From Peptoniphilus_A sp001811425 (GTDB taxonomy: Bacteria > Bacillota > Clostridia > Tissierellales > Peptoniphilaceae), in contig NZ_KV804745.1 of assembly GCF_001811425.1 (NCBI RefSeq), positions 62,001 to 126,000 on the forward strand: DNA of 64,000 nucleotides, written 5' to 3'. This document shows, piece after piece, positions 17,689 to 25,579 of the stretch; position 1 is the first letter of the stretch; the number at the start of each line of letters is the position of its first letter. Position numbers and translations under genes: made by a program. Under the pieces are notes generated by a model, which saw only the letters and a list, made by a program, of their open reading frames with translations, made no database searches and was not told the DNA's origin.

Positions 17689-18462
17689 ATGGAGTATTTA
17701 AAAATGAATTATTCAAATATAGACAAGGTAAAGATAGGCGATGTGCCAGCCCTTATAATTGAGCCTAGAGAAAAAACAGATAAGACCATAATTTTTTATC
17801 ACGGCTGGGGGTCTTCAATGAAAAATCAAATTTTTCGCGGCAATATTCTTGCCAGCTATGGATATAGGGTAATCCTTCCTGAAGCAAGATATCACGGAGA
17901 GAGAAATGACATTGACCTGGATTACGAGGACAAGTCCATGGAGGCAAAATATATTTTAAGGGTCATCATGCACAATATTGAAGAGGCTCCCTCAATTTTT
18001 AAATATGTAGAGGAAAAATATCCTGACAGCCAAATTGCAGTGGGCGGTCATTCTATGGGTGCCATAACTGCTGGTGGTCTCTATGCCTTTAAGAAGGATT
18101 TGAAGATGGCATTTATCTTTAATGGCGTAAACAATTGGGAGACCCTTGTTGATTCAGTAAATAAAATTAAGGACCAAGAAAAAATAGAGGAAGAAGAATT
18201 TAGGATCAATGAATTTTTCCTAGACATGGATCCCATGGCTAGCCCAGAAATTTTTAAGGACAGACCCATGGTTTTATACAACGGGAAAGATGACGATGTA
18301 ATTGATCCAAGAGGGCAAGAGTCCTTTGTAAGGGAAATCGAAAAATTTTATAGGGACAAAAAACTTTTAGACTTTCAAATTTTTGAAATGACTTCCCATC
18401 AAATCACGACGCAAATGCTGGAAGCAGCAATTATATTTTCAAAGGAGAGGGCGGGCTTCTAA
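17689..18462 (+). CDS. Alpha/beta hydrolase family protein
   Basis: 257 residues from ATG 17689 after GAGGTG. The oxyanion region is FYHGWGSSMKNQ, the nucleophile elbow is GGHSMGAITAGG with the serine in GHSMG, a likely acid is in NGKDDDVIDPRGQ, and a C-terminal histidine is in TSHQITTQ. These make a complete Ser-Asp-His triad. It resembles dienelactone-hydrolase/BAAT-type peptidases, but the substrate is unknown. Its stop overlaps the ATG of the PPK2 gene (TAATG), so the two are co-translated. Confidence 0.88.
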   Translation: MEYLKMNYSNIDKVKIGDVPALIIEPREKTDKTIIFYHGWGSSMKNQIFRGNILASYGYRVILPEARYHGERNDIDLDYEDKSMEAKYILRVIMHNIEEAPSIFKYVEEKYPDSQIAVGGHSMGAITAGGLYAFKKDLKMAFIFNGVNNWETLVDSVNKIKDQEKIEEEEFRINEFFLDMDPMASPEIFKDRPMVLYNGKDDDVIDPRGQESFVREIEKFYRDKKLLDFQIFEMTSHQITTQMLEAAIIFSKERAGF

Positions 18463-19322
18463 TGAATACTGAAAAATATTTAGTAAGTGAAAATAAAAAA
18501 TTAAACTTGTACGATGTGCCAACTTCCTACAATGGCAAACTACAAAAGGAAGAGGTAAAGGAAGTTTTAATTCCGGAGAATATTGCAAAGATGCGTGAAT
18601 ATCACGAAAGGCTTTACGCAGAAAACAATCAATCCCTACTCATAGTCCTTCAAGCCATGGACGCTGCAGGCAAGGACTCCCTCATAAAAAATATTATGAC
18701 GGGAGTAAATCCACAGGGCACAAAGGTTGTATCCTTTAAAAAGCCAAGTGAAAATGAACTAGACCACGATTATCTTTGGAGAGTTGCCAAGGAACTTCCT
18801 CCACGAGGCGAAATTGGAATTTTTAACAGAAGTCACTACGAAGATGTTCTTGTATCAAGAGTTCACAAGCTTGTCTTAGACCAACCCTTCCCAAAGAACT
18901 TAGTCACTAAGGATATTTGGGAAAAGAGATTTGAAGAGATAAATAATTTTGAAGAATATCTTTCCGATAATGGAATAAAGATTGTTAAGTTCTTTCTCCA
19001 TGTTTCCAAAGAAGAACAAAAAGAAAGACTTATGGAGAGAATTGACAGACCAGAAAAAAATTGGAAGTTTGCCTCCTCTGACATAACAGAGAGAAAATAT
19101 TTTGACGACTACATGAAGGCCTATGCCGACATGCTTGTGAACACATCTACAAAGAGAGCGCCATGGTATATTGTGCCAGCCGACAGAAAATGGTTTTCAA
19201 GATATTTAGTTTCAGAAGTTATTGTGGAAAAACTAAGGGAAATGGATCCACAGTTTCCAGAACTATCAAAAGAAGAGCTAGATAGCTTAGACAAATGGAA
19301 AAAAATTTTAGAAGAAGATTAA
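18462..19322 (+). CDS. Polyphosphate kinase 2 family protein
   Basis: 286 residues. The P-loop region QAMDAAGKDSLIKNIM is at about 65-80, the Walker B-like IFNRSHYEDVLVSRVH near 123-138, and the lid RIDRPEKNWKFASSD near 190-205, all characteristic of PPK2 (PF03976). Such enzymes transfer phosphate between polyphosphate and nucleoside mono- or diphosphates. The length and motifs fit a one-domain PPK2; the subclass (AMP or ADP) is not resolved. Confidence 0.92.
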   Translation: MNTEKYLVSENKKLNLYDVPTSYNGKLQKEEVKEVLIPENIAKMREYHERLYAENNQSLLIVLQAMDAAGKDSLIKNIMTGVNPQGTKVVSFKKPSENELDHDYLWRVAKELPPRGEIGIFNRSHYEDVLVSRVHKLVLDQPFPKNLVTKDIWEKRFEEINNFEEYLSDNGIKIVKFFLHVSKEEQKERLMERIDRPEKNWKFASSDITERKYFDDYMKAYADMLVNTSTKRAPWYIVPADRKWFSRYLVSEVIVEKLREMDPQFPELSKEELDSLDKWKKILEED

Positions 19323-19325
19323 TAA

Positions 19326-19361
19326 AGGACCTCTTTACAATATGTAGAGAGGTTCCTTTTT
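19326..19361 (+). terminator. Intrinsic terminator after ppk2
   Basis: Imperfect stem GGACCTCTTTAC / GTAGAGAGGTTCC with a T run. Confidence 0.8.
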
Positions 19362-19403
19362 GCAAAATTCTAAAATATTTTATAAATTTATAAAATCTTA
19401 CAC

Positions 19404-19429
19404 AAAAAAAGGAGGCATGAGCCTCCTTT
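19404..19429 (-). terminator. Intrinsic terminator after the rubredoxin gene
   Basis: Stem GGAGGC / GCCTCC around ATGA; read on the minus strand it is followed by seven T. Confidence 0.85.
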
Positions 19430-19436
19430 AATATTA

Positions 19437-19598
19437 TTATTCAGCTGGTTCAAAATCAGATTTTTCAGCTCCACAAAGTGGGCATACCCAATCTTCAGGA
19501 AGTTTTTCAAAAGGTGTTCCTGCTTTGATTCCATTGTCTTCGTCGCCTACTGCAGGATCGTAAATGTATCCGCAAAGTGAGCATTCGTATTTTTTCAT
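19437..19598 (-). CDS. Rubredoxin
   Basis: A 53-residue frame read from the minus strand, with GGAGGAAGATAG upstream of the ATG. It starts MKKYECSLCGYIYDP and carries a second motif WVCPLCGAEKSDFEP, so the four cysteines of the FeS4 site (CxxCGY and CPxCG) are all present. Rubredoxins are small cytoplasmic electron carriers of anaerobes, often used for oxygen and peroxide reduction. It has its own terminator and no partner gene alongside. Full length and intact. Confidence 0.96.
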   Translation of the reverse strand: MKKYECSLCGYIYDPAVGDEDNGIKAGTPFEKLPEDWVCPLCGAEKSDFEPAE

Positions 19599-19764
19599 TC
19601 TATCTTCCTCCTAATAAAATTCTTGCTCTTTCAAGCCTAATTCAATTATAACAAATTGATAAATATAATACAGTAAAATTTTAAAATTAATAAAATTAGA
19701 CAAAATCTTTTGAGTTTAAAGGGCAGAAGTATTGGGTAATTTCTAAGTAGATGGAGTGAGAACT

Positions 19765-20157
19765 ATGGATACTTTATATAAATTTAAAGGATTTGTTAAT
19801 AGCGATTTATCTTTAATAAAAAATTTTTTGGATTCAGCTATGAAGGATTTAAATCCCTTTATAAGAGACCAAGAAAAATTATTTGATATAAAAGTTATTT
19901 TAAATGAATTAGTTGTCAATGGAGCAATGCATGGCAACGAAGAAGACCTAAACAAAAAAGTTTGTTTAAAATTAATTTTGGACAGGGATTCTTTAAAAAT
20001 AATTGTAAAAGACGAGGGCAGGGGCGTGGACTTCGACACGGCTCTATATGACTGTACTCAAAAAAGATGCAATGGCAGGGGACTTTTAATAGTTGAGGCC
20101 CTTACTGACCAATTGATTTTAAATGACAACGAAGTCATAGCCATAAAAAATTTATAA
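19765..20157 (+). CDS. Anti-sigma-factor-type ATP-binding protein (RsbW-like HATPase)
   Basis: 130 residues from ATG 19765 with GGAG 8 bases upstream. The GHKL/HATPase fold shows an N box (LNELVVNGAMHGNEED), a G1 box (VKDEGRGVDFD) and a G2-like GRGLLIVEALTDQ. Stand-alone HATPases of this type are serine kinases that hold sigma factors or anti-anti-sigma proteins. No sigma factor or STAS-domain gene is adjacent, so its partner is unknown. Confidence 0.85.
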   Translation: MDTLYKFKGFVNSDLSLIKNFLDSAMKDLNPFIRDQEKLFDIKVILNELVVNGAMHGNEEDLNKKVCLKLILDRDSLKIIVKDEGRGVDFDTALYDCTQKRCNGRGLLIVEALTDQLILNDNEVIAIKNL

Positions 20158-20180
20158 ACCAATACATATTTACTACATAG

Positions 20181-20205
20181 AAAACCCCTAGGGGTTTCTT
20201 TTTTT
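20181..20205 (+). terminator. Intrinsic terminator after the RsbW-like gene
   Basis: AAACCCC / GGGGTTT hairpin with a T run. Confidence 0.85.
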
Positions 20206-20207
20206 GC

Positions 20208-20236
20208 AATAAAAAAGGCTGCCTCATGACAGCCAT
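20208..20236 (-). terminator. Intrinsic terminator after pepD
   Basis: Stem GGCTG / CAGCC followed on the minus strand by six T. Confidence 0.8.
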
Positions 20237-20246
20237 AATTTTTTTA

Positions 20247-21638
20247 TTAAAGAGCCTTTAAAACTTTTACAAGGTGGTCATAAACTCTCTTTGTTGATGA
20301 AATTGAAAGATTTTCCTTTTGTGAGTGAGCTCCTCTAATATCTGGTCCAATAGAAATAATGTCAAGGTCCCTATTCTTTTCGAAGAAGACACCACATTCA
20401 AGTCCACCGTGAGTGAACTCTTCTTCCATTTCCTCTCCCTTCATTTCCCTGTAAATGTCCTTTACGATTTCTCTAAAGTGAGATTCTTTTTTGTATTCCC
20501 ATTCAGGATATGGGTTTTCAAATTCAGCTTCTGCGCCAAATTTTTTCACTATGTCCATATAAATATTTCCAAAGTCTTCAGAAAGTGAAGAAGATGCAAA
20601 TCTTAGTGAAACAAAAACATCTACTGTGTCATCAAGAAGTTTTGCTATGGCAAGGTTTGATGATGATTCAAGAACTTTTTTAGCCTCGTCAATAAATGTG
20701 TGAGGTCCAGTTGGAAGTTCAAGTAAATATTTTGCAAGCTTAACAGTGTCTTCTGCTGTGACAACTTTTCCCTCATGAGAAATTTTTTCACACTCTATAA
20801 TTAATTCCCCTTCAACGCCTTTGAACTTGTCCTTTACAAACTCTATGGCATCCTTTAATTTATCTTCGTCACAAACAAGAGAAACTTTACCTTCTCTTGG
20901 GATTGCATTTTGCTTTGTGCCGCAATCAAGGGAAATTAATTTTGCGCCTTCAAGCTTATTTAAAATTTCTGCAATGACTTTAATCATGTTGCCCTTGTTG
21001 TTGGCAATTTCCATGCCAGAGTGGCCGCCCAAAAAGCCGTGAAGCTTAAGTGAGAAGGCTTCTCCTCTGTAGTCAACTCTTTCAACTTTTAATTTTGAAT
21101 GAAGTAACTTTCCACCAGCAGATGAAACTGTTAGTATGCCTTCTTCTTCTGAGTCGATGTTGATCAAATACTTGCCTTCAAGATATTTTGCCTCAAGGTC
21201 CTTTGCTCCGTGCATATCAGTTTCTTCAGACACAGTTACAATAATTTTTAGTGGACCATGTTCTTCTTCTGCAAGTGCCATTGCCATTGCAACTCCAATG
21301 CCGTCATCAGCACCAAGTGTTGTTTCATTGGCGTGAAGCTTGTCGCCATCAACTATTAGTTCAATTGGATCAGTTGCGAAGTTGTGGTCTGAGTCCTTGC
21401 CCTTTTCGCAAACCATGTCCATGTGACCTTGCAAGATGACCTTTTCTCTATCCTCCATGCCCCTTGTAGCAGGCACTTCCATAATTATATTTAAAGAATC
21501 GTCTTGATAAACTTCATAGCCAGCATCTTCTCCAAATTTTTTTAAAAAGTCAGAGACAGCTTTTTCGTTGCCAGATTCTCTAGGGATTTGTGATAATTTT
21601 TCAAAATAATCAAAAACTTTTTTTGGTTCTAAATTCAT
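20247..21638 (-). CDS. pepD: Aminoacyl-histidine dipeptidase (Xaa-His dipeptidase, M20)
   Basis: 463 residues with GAGGTTAAT before the ATG. M20 metallopeptidase motifs are present: LQGHMDMVCEK (first zinc histidine), ETTLGADDGIGVAMAM (bridging aspartate) and TVSEETDMHGAKDL (catalytic glutamate). An inserted dimerisation domain lies between about 190 and 350. The enzyme splits dipeptides such as Xaa-His in the cytoplasm, which would supply histidine to the hut pathway encoded at 31-40 kb. It lies 7 bases after tyrS and is likely co-transcribed with it. Confidence 0.93.
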   Translation of the reverse strand: MNLEPKKVFDYFEKLSQIPRESGNEKAVSDFLKKFGEDAGYEVYQDDSLNIIMEVPATRGMEDREKVILQGHMDMVCEKGKDSDHNFATDPIELIVDGDKLHANETTLGADDGIGVAMAMALAEEEHGPLKIIVTVSEETDMHGAKDLEAKYLEGKYLINIDSEEEGILTVSSAGGKLLHSKLKVERVDYRGEAFSLKLHGFLGGHSGMEIANNKGNMIKVIAEILNKLEGAKLISLDCGTKQNAIPREGKVSLVCDEDKLKDAIEFVKDKFKGVEGELIIECEKISHEGKVVTAEDTVKLAKYLLELPTGPHTFIDEAKKVLESSSNLAIAKLLDDTVDVFVSLRFASSSLSEDFGNIYMDIVKKFGAEAEFENPYPEWEYKKESHFREIVKDIYREMKGEEMEEEFTHGGLECGVFFEKNRDLDIISIGPDIRGAHSQKENLSISSTKRVYDHLVKVLKAL

Positions 21639-21645
21639 ATTAACC

Positions 21646-22872
21646 TCACTTTAAAATAACCTTGTGGTAAACTTTCTTGCCCTTTCTAATTATTATTTCT
21701 CCATTTTTGAAATTGTCCTTAGTAAGTTCAAGCTTAGGATCACTTATTTTTTCATCATCAAGGGAAACTCCGCCTTGAGTGATTAGCCTTCTGCCTTCAG
21801 AATTTGTCTTAATAAGACCAAGTTCAGTCATTAAATTTAAAATTCCAACAGGTTCAGCAAATTTTTCTGCTGGCATTTCTGTTGCAGGAATGTCTTCAGA
21901 ATCTTTTTCTCCACCAAAAAGTGAATGTGAAGCATCAAGGGCAGCCTTAGCAGCTTCTTCTCCGTGAATGTCTTTTACAACTTCGTAAGCTAAAACTTCT
22001 TTAGCCTTATTTATTTCTGCACCTTCTAATTTTTCGTATTCAGCAATTTTATCAAGTGGAAGCATAGTTAAAAGCTTCATGAATTTAATAACATCACGAT
22101 CGTCGCAGTTTCTTAGGTATTGGAACATTTCGTATGGCGTAGTCTTTTCTGGGTCAAGCCAAATTGCGCCAGCCATAGTCTTGCCCATTTTGATACCTGC
22201 TGCAGTAGTTAAAAGTTTAAAAGTCATGGCATAAACCTTGTCGTTTTCTAATTTTCTAACAAGTTCGTAGCCGCCAAGTATGTTTGACCATTGGTCTGAG
22301 CCACCAACTTCTAGCTTGCAGTGGTGCTTTCTGTATAGGTACAAGAAGTCATAGGATTGCATAAGCATGTAAGAAAATTCAAAGAAAGTAAGTCCTTGTT
22401 CCATTCTGTTTTTGTAGCAGTCAAATTGTAGCATTCTATTAACAGAGAAGTGCACGCCAATTTCTCTTACAAATTCCAAGAAATTTAACTTTAAAAGCCA
22501 GTCGGCATTGTTTTCGATGTAGCCCTTGCCTTCAGAAAAATCTAAAAATTGTGAAATTTGTTCCTTAAATCTGTTGGCATTGTAGTCGATTGTTTTTCTA
22601 TCCATAAGAGTTCTCATGTCGCTCTTGCCAGATGGGTCGCCAATAGTTGTAGTTCCGCCGCCAAGTAGAGCTATAGGAATATGACCTGCTCTTTGCATGT
22701 GTTGCATTACTCTAATTTGAATGAAGTGACCAAGAGTAAGAGAATCTGCAGTTGCATCAAAGCCAACATAAAAAGTTACAGGCTCTCTGCCCAGCATTTC
22801 TCTAAGTTCATCTTCATAAGTGCATTGGTCTAAGTAACCTCTCTCACTTAAAATATCATATACATTTTCCAT
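21646..22872 (-). CDS. tyrS: Tyrosyl-tRNA synthetase
   Basis: 408 residues from the ATG at 22872, which has GGAGGAATTT upstream; a TTG at 22884 would lie in that site. The class I marks are GFDATADSLTLGHFIQIRVM (HIGH-like GHF) and KMGKT (KMSKS-like) in AAGIKMGKTMAGAIW, with an S4-type RNA-binding domain at the C-terminus (LITQGGVSLDDEKI). It charges tRNA-Tyr. It is controlled by the T-box leader directly upstream. Confidence 0.96.
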   Translation of the reverse strand: MENVYDILSERGYLDQCTYEDELREMLGREPVTFYVGFDATADSLTLGHFIQIRVMQHMQRAGHIPIALLGGGTTTIGDPSGKSDMRTLMDRKTIDYNANRFKEQISQFLDFSEGKGYIENNADWLLKLNFLEFVREIGVHFSVNRMLQFDCYKNRMEQGLTFFEFSYMLMQSYDFLYLYRKHHCKLEVGGSDQWSNILGGYELVRKLENDKVYAMTFKLLTTAAGIKMGKTMAGAIWLDPEKTTPYEMFQYLRNCDDRDVIKFMKLLTMLPLDKIAEYEKLEGAEINKAKEVLAYEVVKDIHGEEAAKAALDASHSLFGGEKDSEDIPATEMPAEKFAEPVGILNLMTELGLIKTNSEGRRLITQGGVSLDDEKISDPKLELTKDNFKNGEIIIRKGKKVYHKVILK

Positions 22873-22884
22873 AAATTCCTCCAA

Positions 22885-23028
22885 AAAAAATAAAAAGAGA
22901 CCAGGGGATGAAAGGACGCATTCGTGGTACCACCTTTCTTCGCCGAGGCCTCAAAACTTATTAGACTCCAATATTGTAATTCAGCTTTCGCCTACTGTAT
23001 ATCTTCACCGTCTTATATTCATACTATT
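22885..23028 (-). promoter_or_regulatory. Compact tyrosine T-box leader of tyrS
   Basis: Read on the minus strand, the T-box sequence AAGGTGGTACCACG lies at about 22936-22923. The specifier context GAAT-TAC-A places a UAC (Tyr) codon at 22978-22976, matching the tyrS product. A T-rich stretch follows before the ribosome-binding site, but a canonical terminator stem is not obvious. Only about 50 bases precede the specifier, so Stem I is short. Confidence 0.85.
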
Positions 23029-23034
23029 TATGAT

Positions 23035-23063
23035 ATAATAATCGAAAATAAAGAAATTGTCAA
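23035..23063 (-). promoter_or_regulatory. tyrS promoter
   Basis: On the minus strand, TTGACA (23063-23058), a 17-base spacer, then TATTAT (23040-23035). A plus-strand TATAAT (23034-23039) overlaps the same -10 box and could serve the divergent acpS-nnrD gene. Confidence 0.75.
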
Positions 23064-23076
23064 ATGGGGTGAGACT

Positions 23077-24267
23077 TTGATAGGCATAGATATAGTAGAA
23101 GTAAATCGAATAAAAAAAATAATGAGTGACCATGAAAATTTTTTGGCAAAAGTTTTTAATGAAGATGAAATAAAAAGAATAGAAGAGAGAAAAAATCCCT
23201 ACGAGAGAATAGCAGGCATGTACGCTGCAAAAGAAGCTGTGGCAAAGGCAATGACAACGGGAATTGGGGAAATTTCCTTTCATGACATAAAAATAAAATA
23301 CATAGAAAACCTTCCTTATGCAGAAGTTTTTGACAAAAAATTTTATCTATGCATTAGTCACGAGAAAAATTACGCAGTGGCTGTGGCAAAATTATGTGAA
23401 GATGATATTGAGGGAAAAAACTTTGAGGAAAAAATAATTTTAGATGAAGAATTAAAAGCCCTTTGGAAAAATAGAGATGAGGACACTCACAAGGGCGACT
23501 TCGGAAAGATTGCCATAGTGGGCGGCTCTCTTGGCATGACTGGTTCATCCTATCTGTCATCTAATGCAGCCCTAAAAGCAGGGGCAGGTCTAGTCTATAA
23601 CATAGTGCCCAGAGAAATTTTTGACATCATGTCCATAAAATTCATCGAGCCCATAGCAAAGTCCTTTGATGATTTAGATGAAATGGAAAAATTTTTACAT
23701 GGCATAGACGCCATAGCTATGGGACCGGGAATGGGTCTTGGCGAATATGCCAAAGGTGTTTTTGAAAAAATAATAAATACGGAAAAAAATCTATTGATAG
23801 ATGCTGACGGCTTAAATATTTTGTCACAAAATCTAAACTTGTTGGAAGAGAGAAAAAGTTTTACCACGATTTTAACTCCTCACGAAGGAGAGTTTGCTAG
23901 GCTAACTGGCTTATCCCTTGAAGAAATAAAAAATAATCGCGAAAGACTTGCAGTAGACTTTGCAAAAAAATATAAGCTAATTTTAGTTTTAAAGGGACAC
24001 AAGACTATTGTCACAGATGGAGAAAAAGTCTATATAAATAAAACAGGAAACTCTGGCATGGCAAGTGGAGGCTCAGGCGATGTCTTGACGGGAATAATTT
24101 CTGCCTTTATGAAAAATTATGATTTGTTTGACGCGGCAAGACTGGGAGTTTACGTTCACGGACTTGCAGGAGATGTCTTCGCAAGAAAAAATTCCAAGAC
24201 CAGCCTAAGGGCAAGGGACCTAATAGAAAACCTAAGCACAGTATTTAAAAATTTTGAAGGAAAATAA
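23077..24267 (+). CDS. Fused holo-ACP synthase and ADP-dependent NAD(P)H-hydrate dehydratase
   Basis: 396 residues from a TTG at 23077 that follows GGGGTGAG; the longer frame runs back through the tyrS T-box and is rejected. Residues 1 to about 115 are AcpS: IGIDIVEVNRI with Mg-binding D5, GMYAAKEAVAKAM with E53, and SHEKNYAVAVAKL. Residues from about 130 are NnrD (YjeF C-terminal domain): GKIAIVGGSLGMTGSS, AIAMGPGMG, TPHEGEFARL and NSGMASGGSGDVLTG. AcpS attaches 4'-phosphopantetheine to acyl carrier protein; NnrD repairs hydrated NAD(P)H. The usual NnrE epimerase domain is absent. The two parts are read in one frame without a stop. Confidence 0.9.
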   Translation: MIGIDIVEVNRIKKIMSDHENFLAKVFNEDEIKRIEERKNPYERIAGMYAAKEAVAKAMTTGIGEISFHDIKIKYIENLPYAEVFDKKFYLCISHEKNYAVAVAKLCEDDIEGKNFEEKIILDEELKALWKNRDEDTHKGDFGKIAIVGGSLGMTGSSYLSSNAALKAGAGLVYNIVPREIFDIMSIKFIEPIAKSFDDLDEMEKFLHGIDAIAMGPGMGLGEYAKGVFEKIINTEKNLLIDADGLNILSQNLNLLEERKSFTTILTPHEGEFARLTGLSLEEIKNNRERLAVDFAKKYKLILVLKGHKTIVTDGEKVYINKTGNSGMASGGSGDVLTGIISAFMKNYDLFDAARLGVYVHGLAGDVFARKNSKTSLRARDLIENLSTVFKNFEGK

Positions 24268-24269
24268 AT

Positions 24270-24300
24270 TTGTTTTTTTTTTTTTTTTTTGATTTATAAT
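24270..24300 (+). promoter_or_regulatory. Possible promoter with an 18-T homopolymer spacer
   Basis: TTGTTT (24270-24275) and TATAAT (24295-24300) are separated by 19 bases, most of which belong to an uninterrupted run of 18 T (24273-24290). Slippage in the run would change promoter spacing. No hairpin precedes the run, so it is not a normal terminator. Confidence 0.35.
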
Positions 24301-24337
24301 AAAATTAAAGTAAGGTAACCCGAACTCTGATTAAATG

Positions 24338-24349
24338 TTTACATGTAAA
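24338..24349. repeat. 12-bp palindrome upstream of the small membrane genes
   Basis: TTTACATGTAAA, a perfect palindrome between the T-run promoter candidate and the first small membrane gene; a possible operator. Confidence 0.4.
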
Positions 24350-24406
24350 TATTAAAAGAGCCGAAAATTAATTTATTATAAAAGTGAAGGTAGATGAAGA
24401 AATTTT

Positions 24407-24664
24407 ATGAAATCATATCCATTTAAGGTCCATGCCTTTTGGCAGATCCTAAACATTTTTGTCCTAATTACAATGTCAGAGTCTCTCAAAAATCATAGAG
24501 GTCCAATAATTGTAGCCTTGCCCGGTTTGTTGGCTCTTGTTTTAAATTTGATTTGGATAAAAAAAGAAAGGGACAATTGGAGCAAGGGATACAAAATAGC
24601 CATGGGTATTTATGTAGTAGTTTTAATTTTATTTACAATTAGCATGGTTAGGATGTCAATGTAA
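24407..24664 (+). CDS. Small membrane protein of unknown function (first of a pair)
   Basis: 85 residues with about three hydrophobic helices (roughly 10-24, 33-50, 63-80) and a central HRGPI motif. No family is recognised. The ribosome-binding site is weak (GAAGAAATTTT). It is 10 bases upstream of a second small membrane protein with a similar layout and the same RGPI motif at the same place, so the two may be tandem paralogues forming one complex. Confidence 0.6.
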   Translation: MKSYPFKVHAFWQILNIFVLITMSESLKNHRGPIIVALPGLLALVLNLIWIKKERDNWSKGYKIAMGIYVVVLILFTISMVRMSM

Positions 24665-24674
24665 AGGAGTTATT

Positions 24675-24947
24675 ATGTTTAAAAATAGAAAAATACTTTT
24701 TATAATTTTATTTGCCCTAGATCTTTTTTATACATATCTTGCAATCACTGGAGTGGCACATTTTTTGCAACAGTTTAGAGGGCCAATCTATGTACAAGTT
24801 CTCTGGTTTGTAGTAGTTTTTGCACCGGCAATTGTTCACTACCTACCAGGAGGAACAAAATATAATTTAAAGGAAACAAGGAAATATACAATTCCTTTAT
24901 TTATTATGATTGCAATAAATTTTGTCATGCCCATGTATTTGAAATAA
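24675..24947 (+). CDS. Small membrane protein of unknown function (second of a pair)
   Basis: 90 residues with three hydrophobic helices (about 6-25, 38-56, 72-88), a central FRGPIYV motif and a short polar loop (PGGTKYNLKETRKY). AAGGAG precedes the ATG. It resembles its upstream neighbour in size, topology and the RGPI motif. No family recognised and no function proposed. Confidence 0.65.
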   Translation: MFKNRKILFIILFALDLFYTYLAITGVAHFLQQFRGPIYVQVLWFVVVFAPAIVHYLPGGTKYNLKETRKYTIPLFIMIAINFVMPMYLK

Positions 24948-25081
24948 ATTTATTAAAAATTTGTAAAAAATAAATTTAATTTCTATTATTTGTATATATT
25001 TATGAAAATTGTGATAGAATGTTATAAAGGTTGTTCATAGTTCAATCTTTAAAATCTCTCTTGCCTTAAAAGGTGAAAATT

Positions 25082-25429
25082 ATGATGATAAAAAGAGGGG
25101 ATATATTCTATGCCGACCTGTCGCCAGTTATTGGGTCAGAACAGGGAGGAGTAAGGCCCGTAGTTGTTGTTCAAAATGACATTGGTAATAAGTACTCACC
25201 TACTACAATTGTTGCGGCAATTACATCTCAACTTAACAAGGCGAAGTTGCCAACCCATGTTAATGTGAGAGCTAAAGATGTTCCGCTTCCAAAAAATTCT
25301 GTAATTCTTTTGGAACAGTTAAGGACAATCGATAAAAAGAGGTTGAGAGAGAAAATCGGTAAATTCGACAAAGACGTTATGGATGAGGTTGACGCTGCAG
25401 TAAAAGTAAGTTTAGCGATGAAATATTGA
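25082..25429 (+). CDS. MazF/PemK-type mRNA interferase (EndoA-like)
   Basis: 115 residues from ATG 25082 with AAAAGG upstream. It opens MMIKRGDIFYADLSPVIGSE, followed by GGVRPVVVVQND, TIVAAITSQ and LLEQLRTIDKKRL, the standard motifs of chromosomal MazF/EndoA. These toxins cut single-stranded RNA at short sequences. The usual MazE/EndoAI antitoxin gene is not found in the 130 bases upstream, nor downstream. The antitoxin may be encoded elsewhere, or the neighbours may serve a different role. Confidence 0.92.
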   Translation: MMIKRGDIFYADLSPVIGSEQGGVRPVVVVQNDIGNKYSPTTIVAAITSQLNKAKLPTHVNVRAKDVPLPKNSVILLEQLRTIDKKRLREKIGKFDKDVMDEVDAAVKVSLAMKY

Positions 25430-25445
25430 ACAGCATACATATTTA

Positions 25446-25478
25446 AAAGACTAGGTCTCATTTGATCTAGTCTTTTTC
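25446..25478 (+). terminator. Intrinsic terminator after the mazF-like gene
   Basis: AAAGACTAG / CTAGTCTTT stem followed by T residues. Confidence 0.85.
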
Positions 25479-25579
25479 TTTTGCAGAAATTTTTAAGACA
25501 TTTAATTTTTGCAAAATTTTAAAAGAAAAATAAGTTTTAAAATATACCATTGTAAAACTGTGAAAAAACAAAAGATAAA

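Noticed and set aside
22924..23076. N-terminal extension of the AcpS-NnrD frame to 22924
   Set aside because: These codons lie in the tyrS T-box and promoter on the other strand; AcpS homology begins at the TTG at 23077, which has its own GGGGTGAG site.
24273..24290. T18 run as a simple intrinsic terminator of acpS-nnrD
   Set aside because: No GC-rich stem precedes the run on the plus strand.
24394..24426. A 10-codon frame (ATG 24394 to TAA) overlapping the start of the first small membrane gene
   Set aside because: It has a slightly better ribosome-binding site than the gene itself, but it is too short to support as coding; it may only be coincidence.
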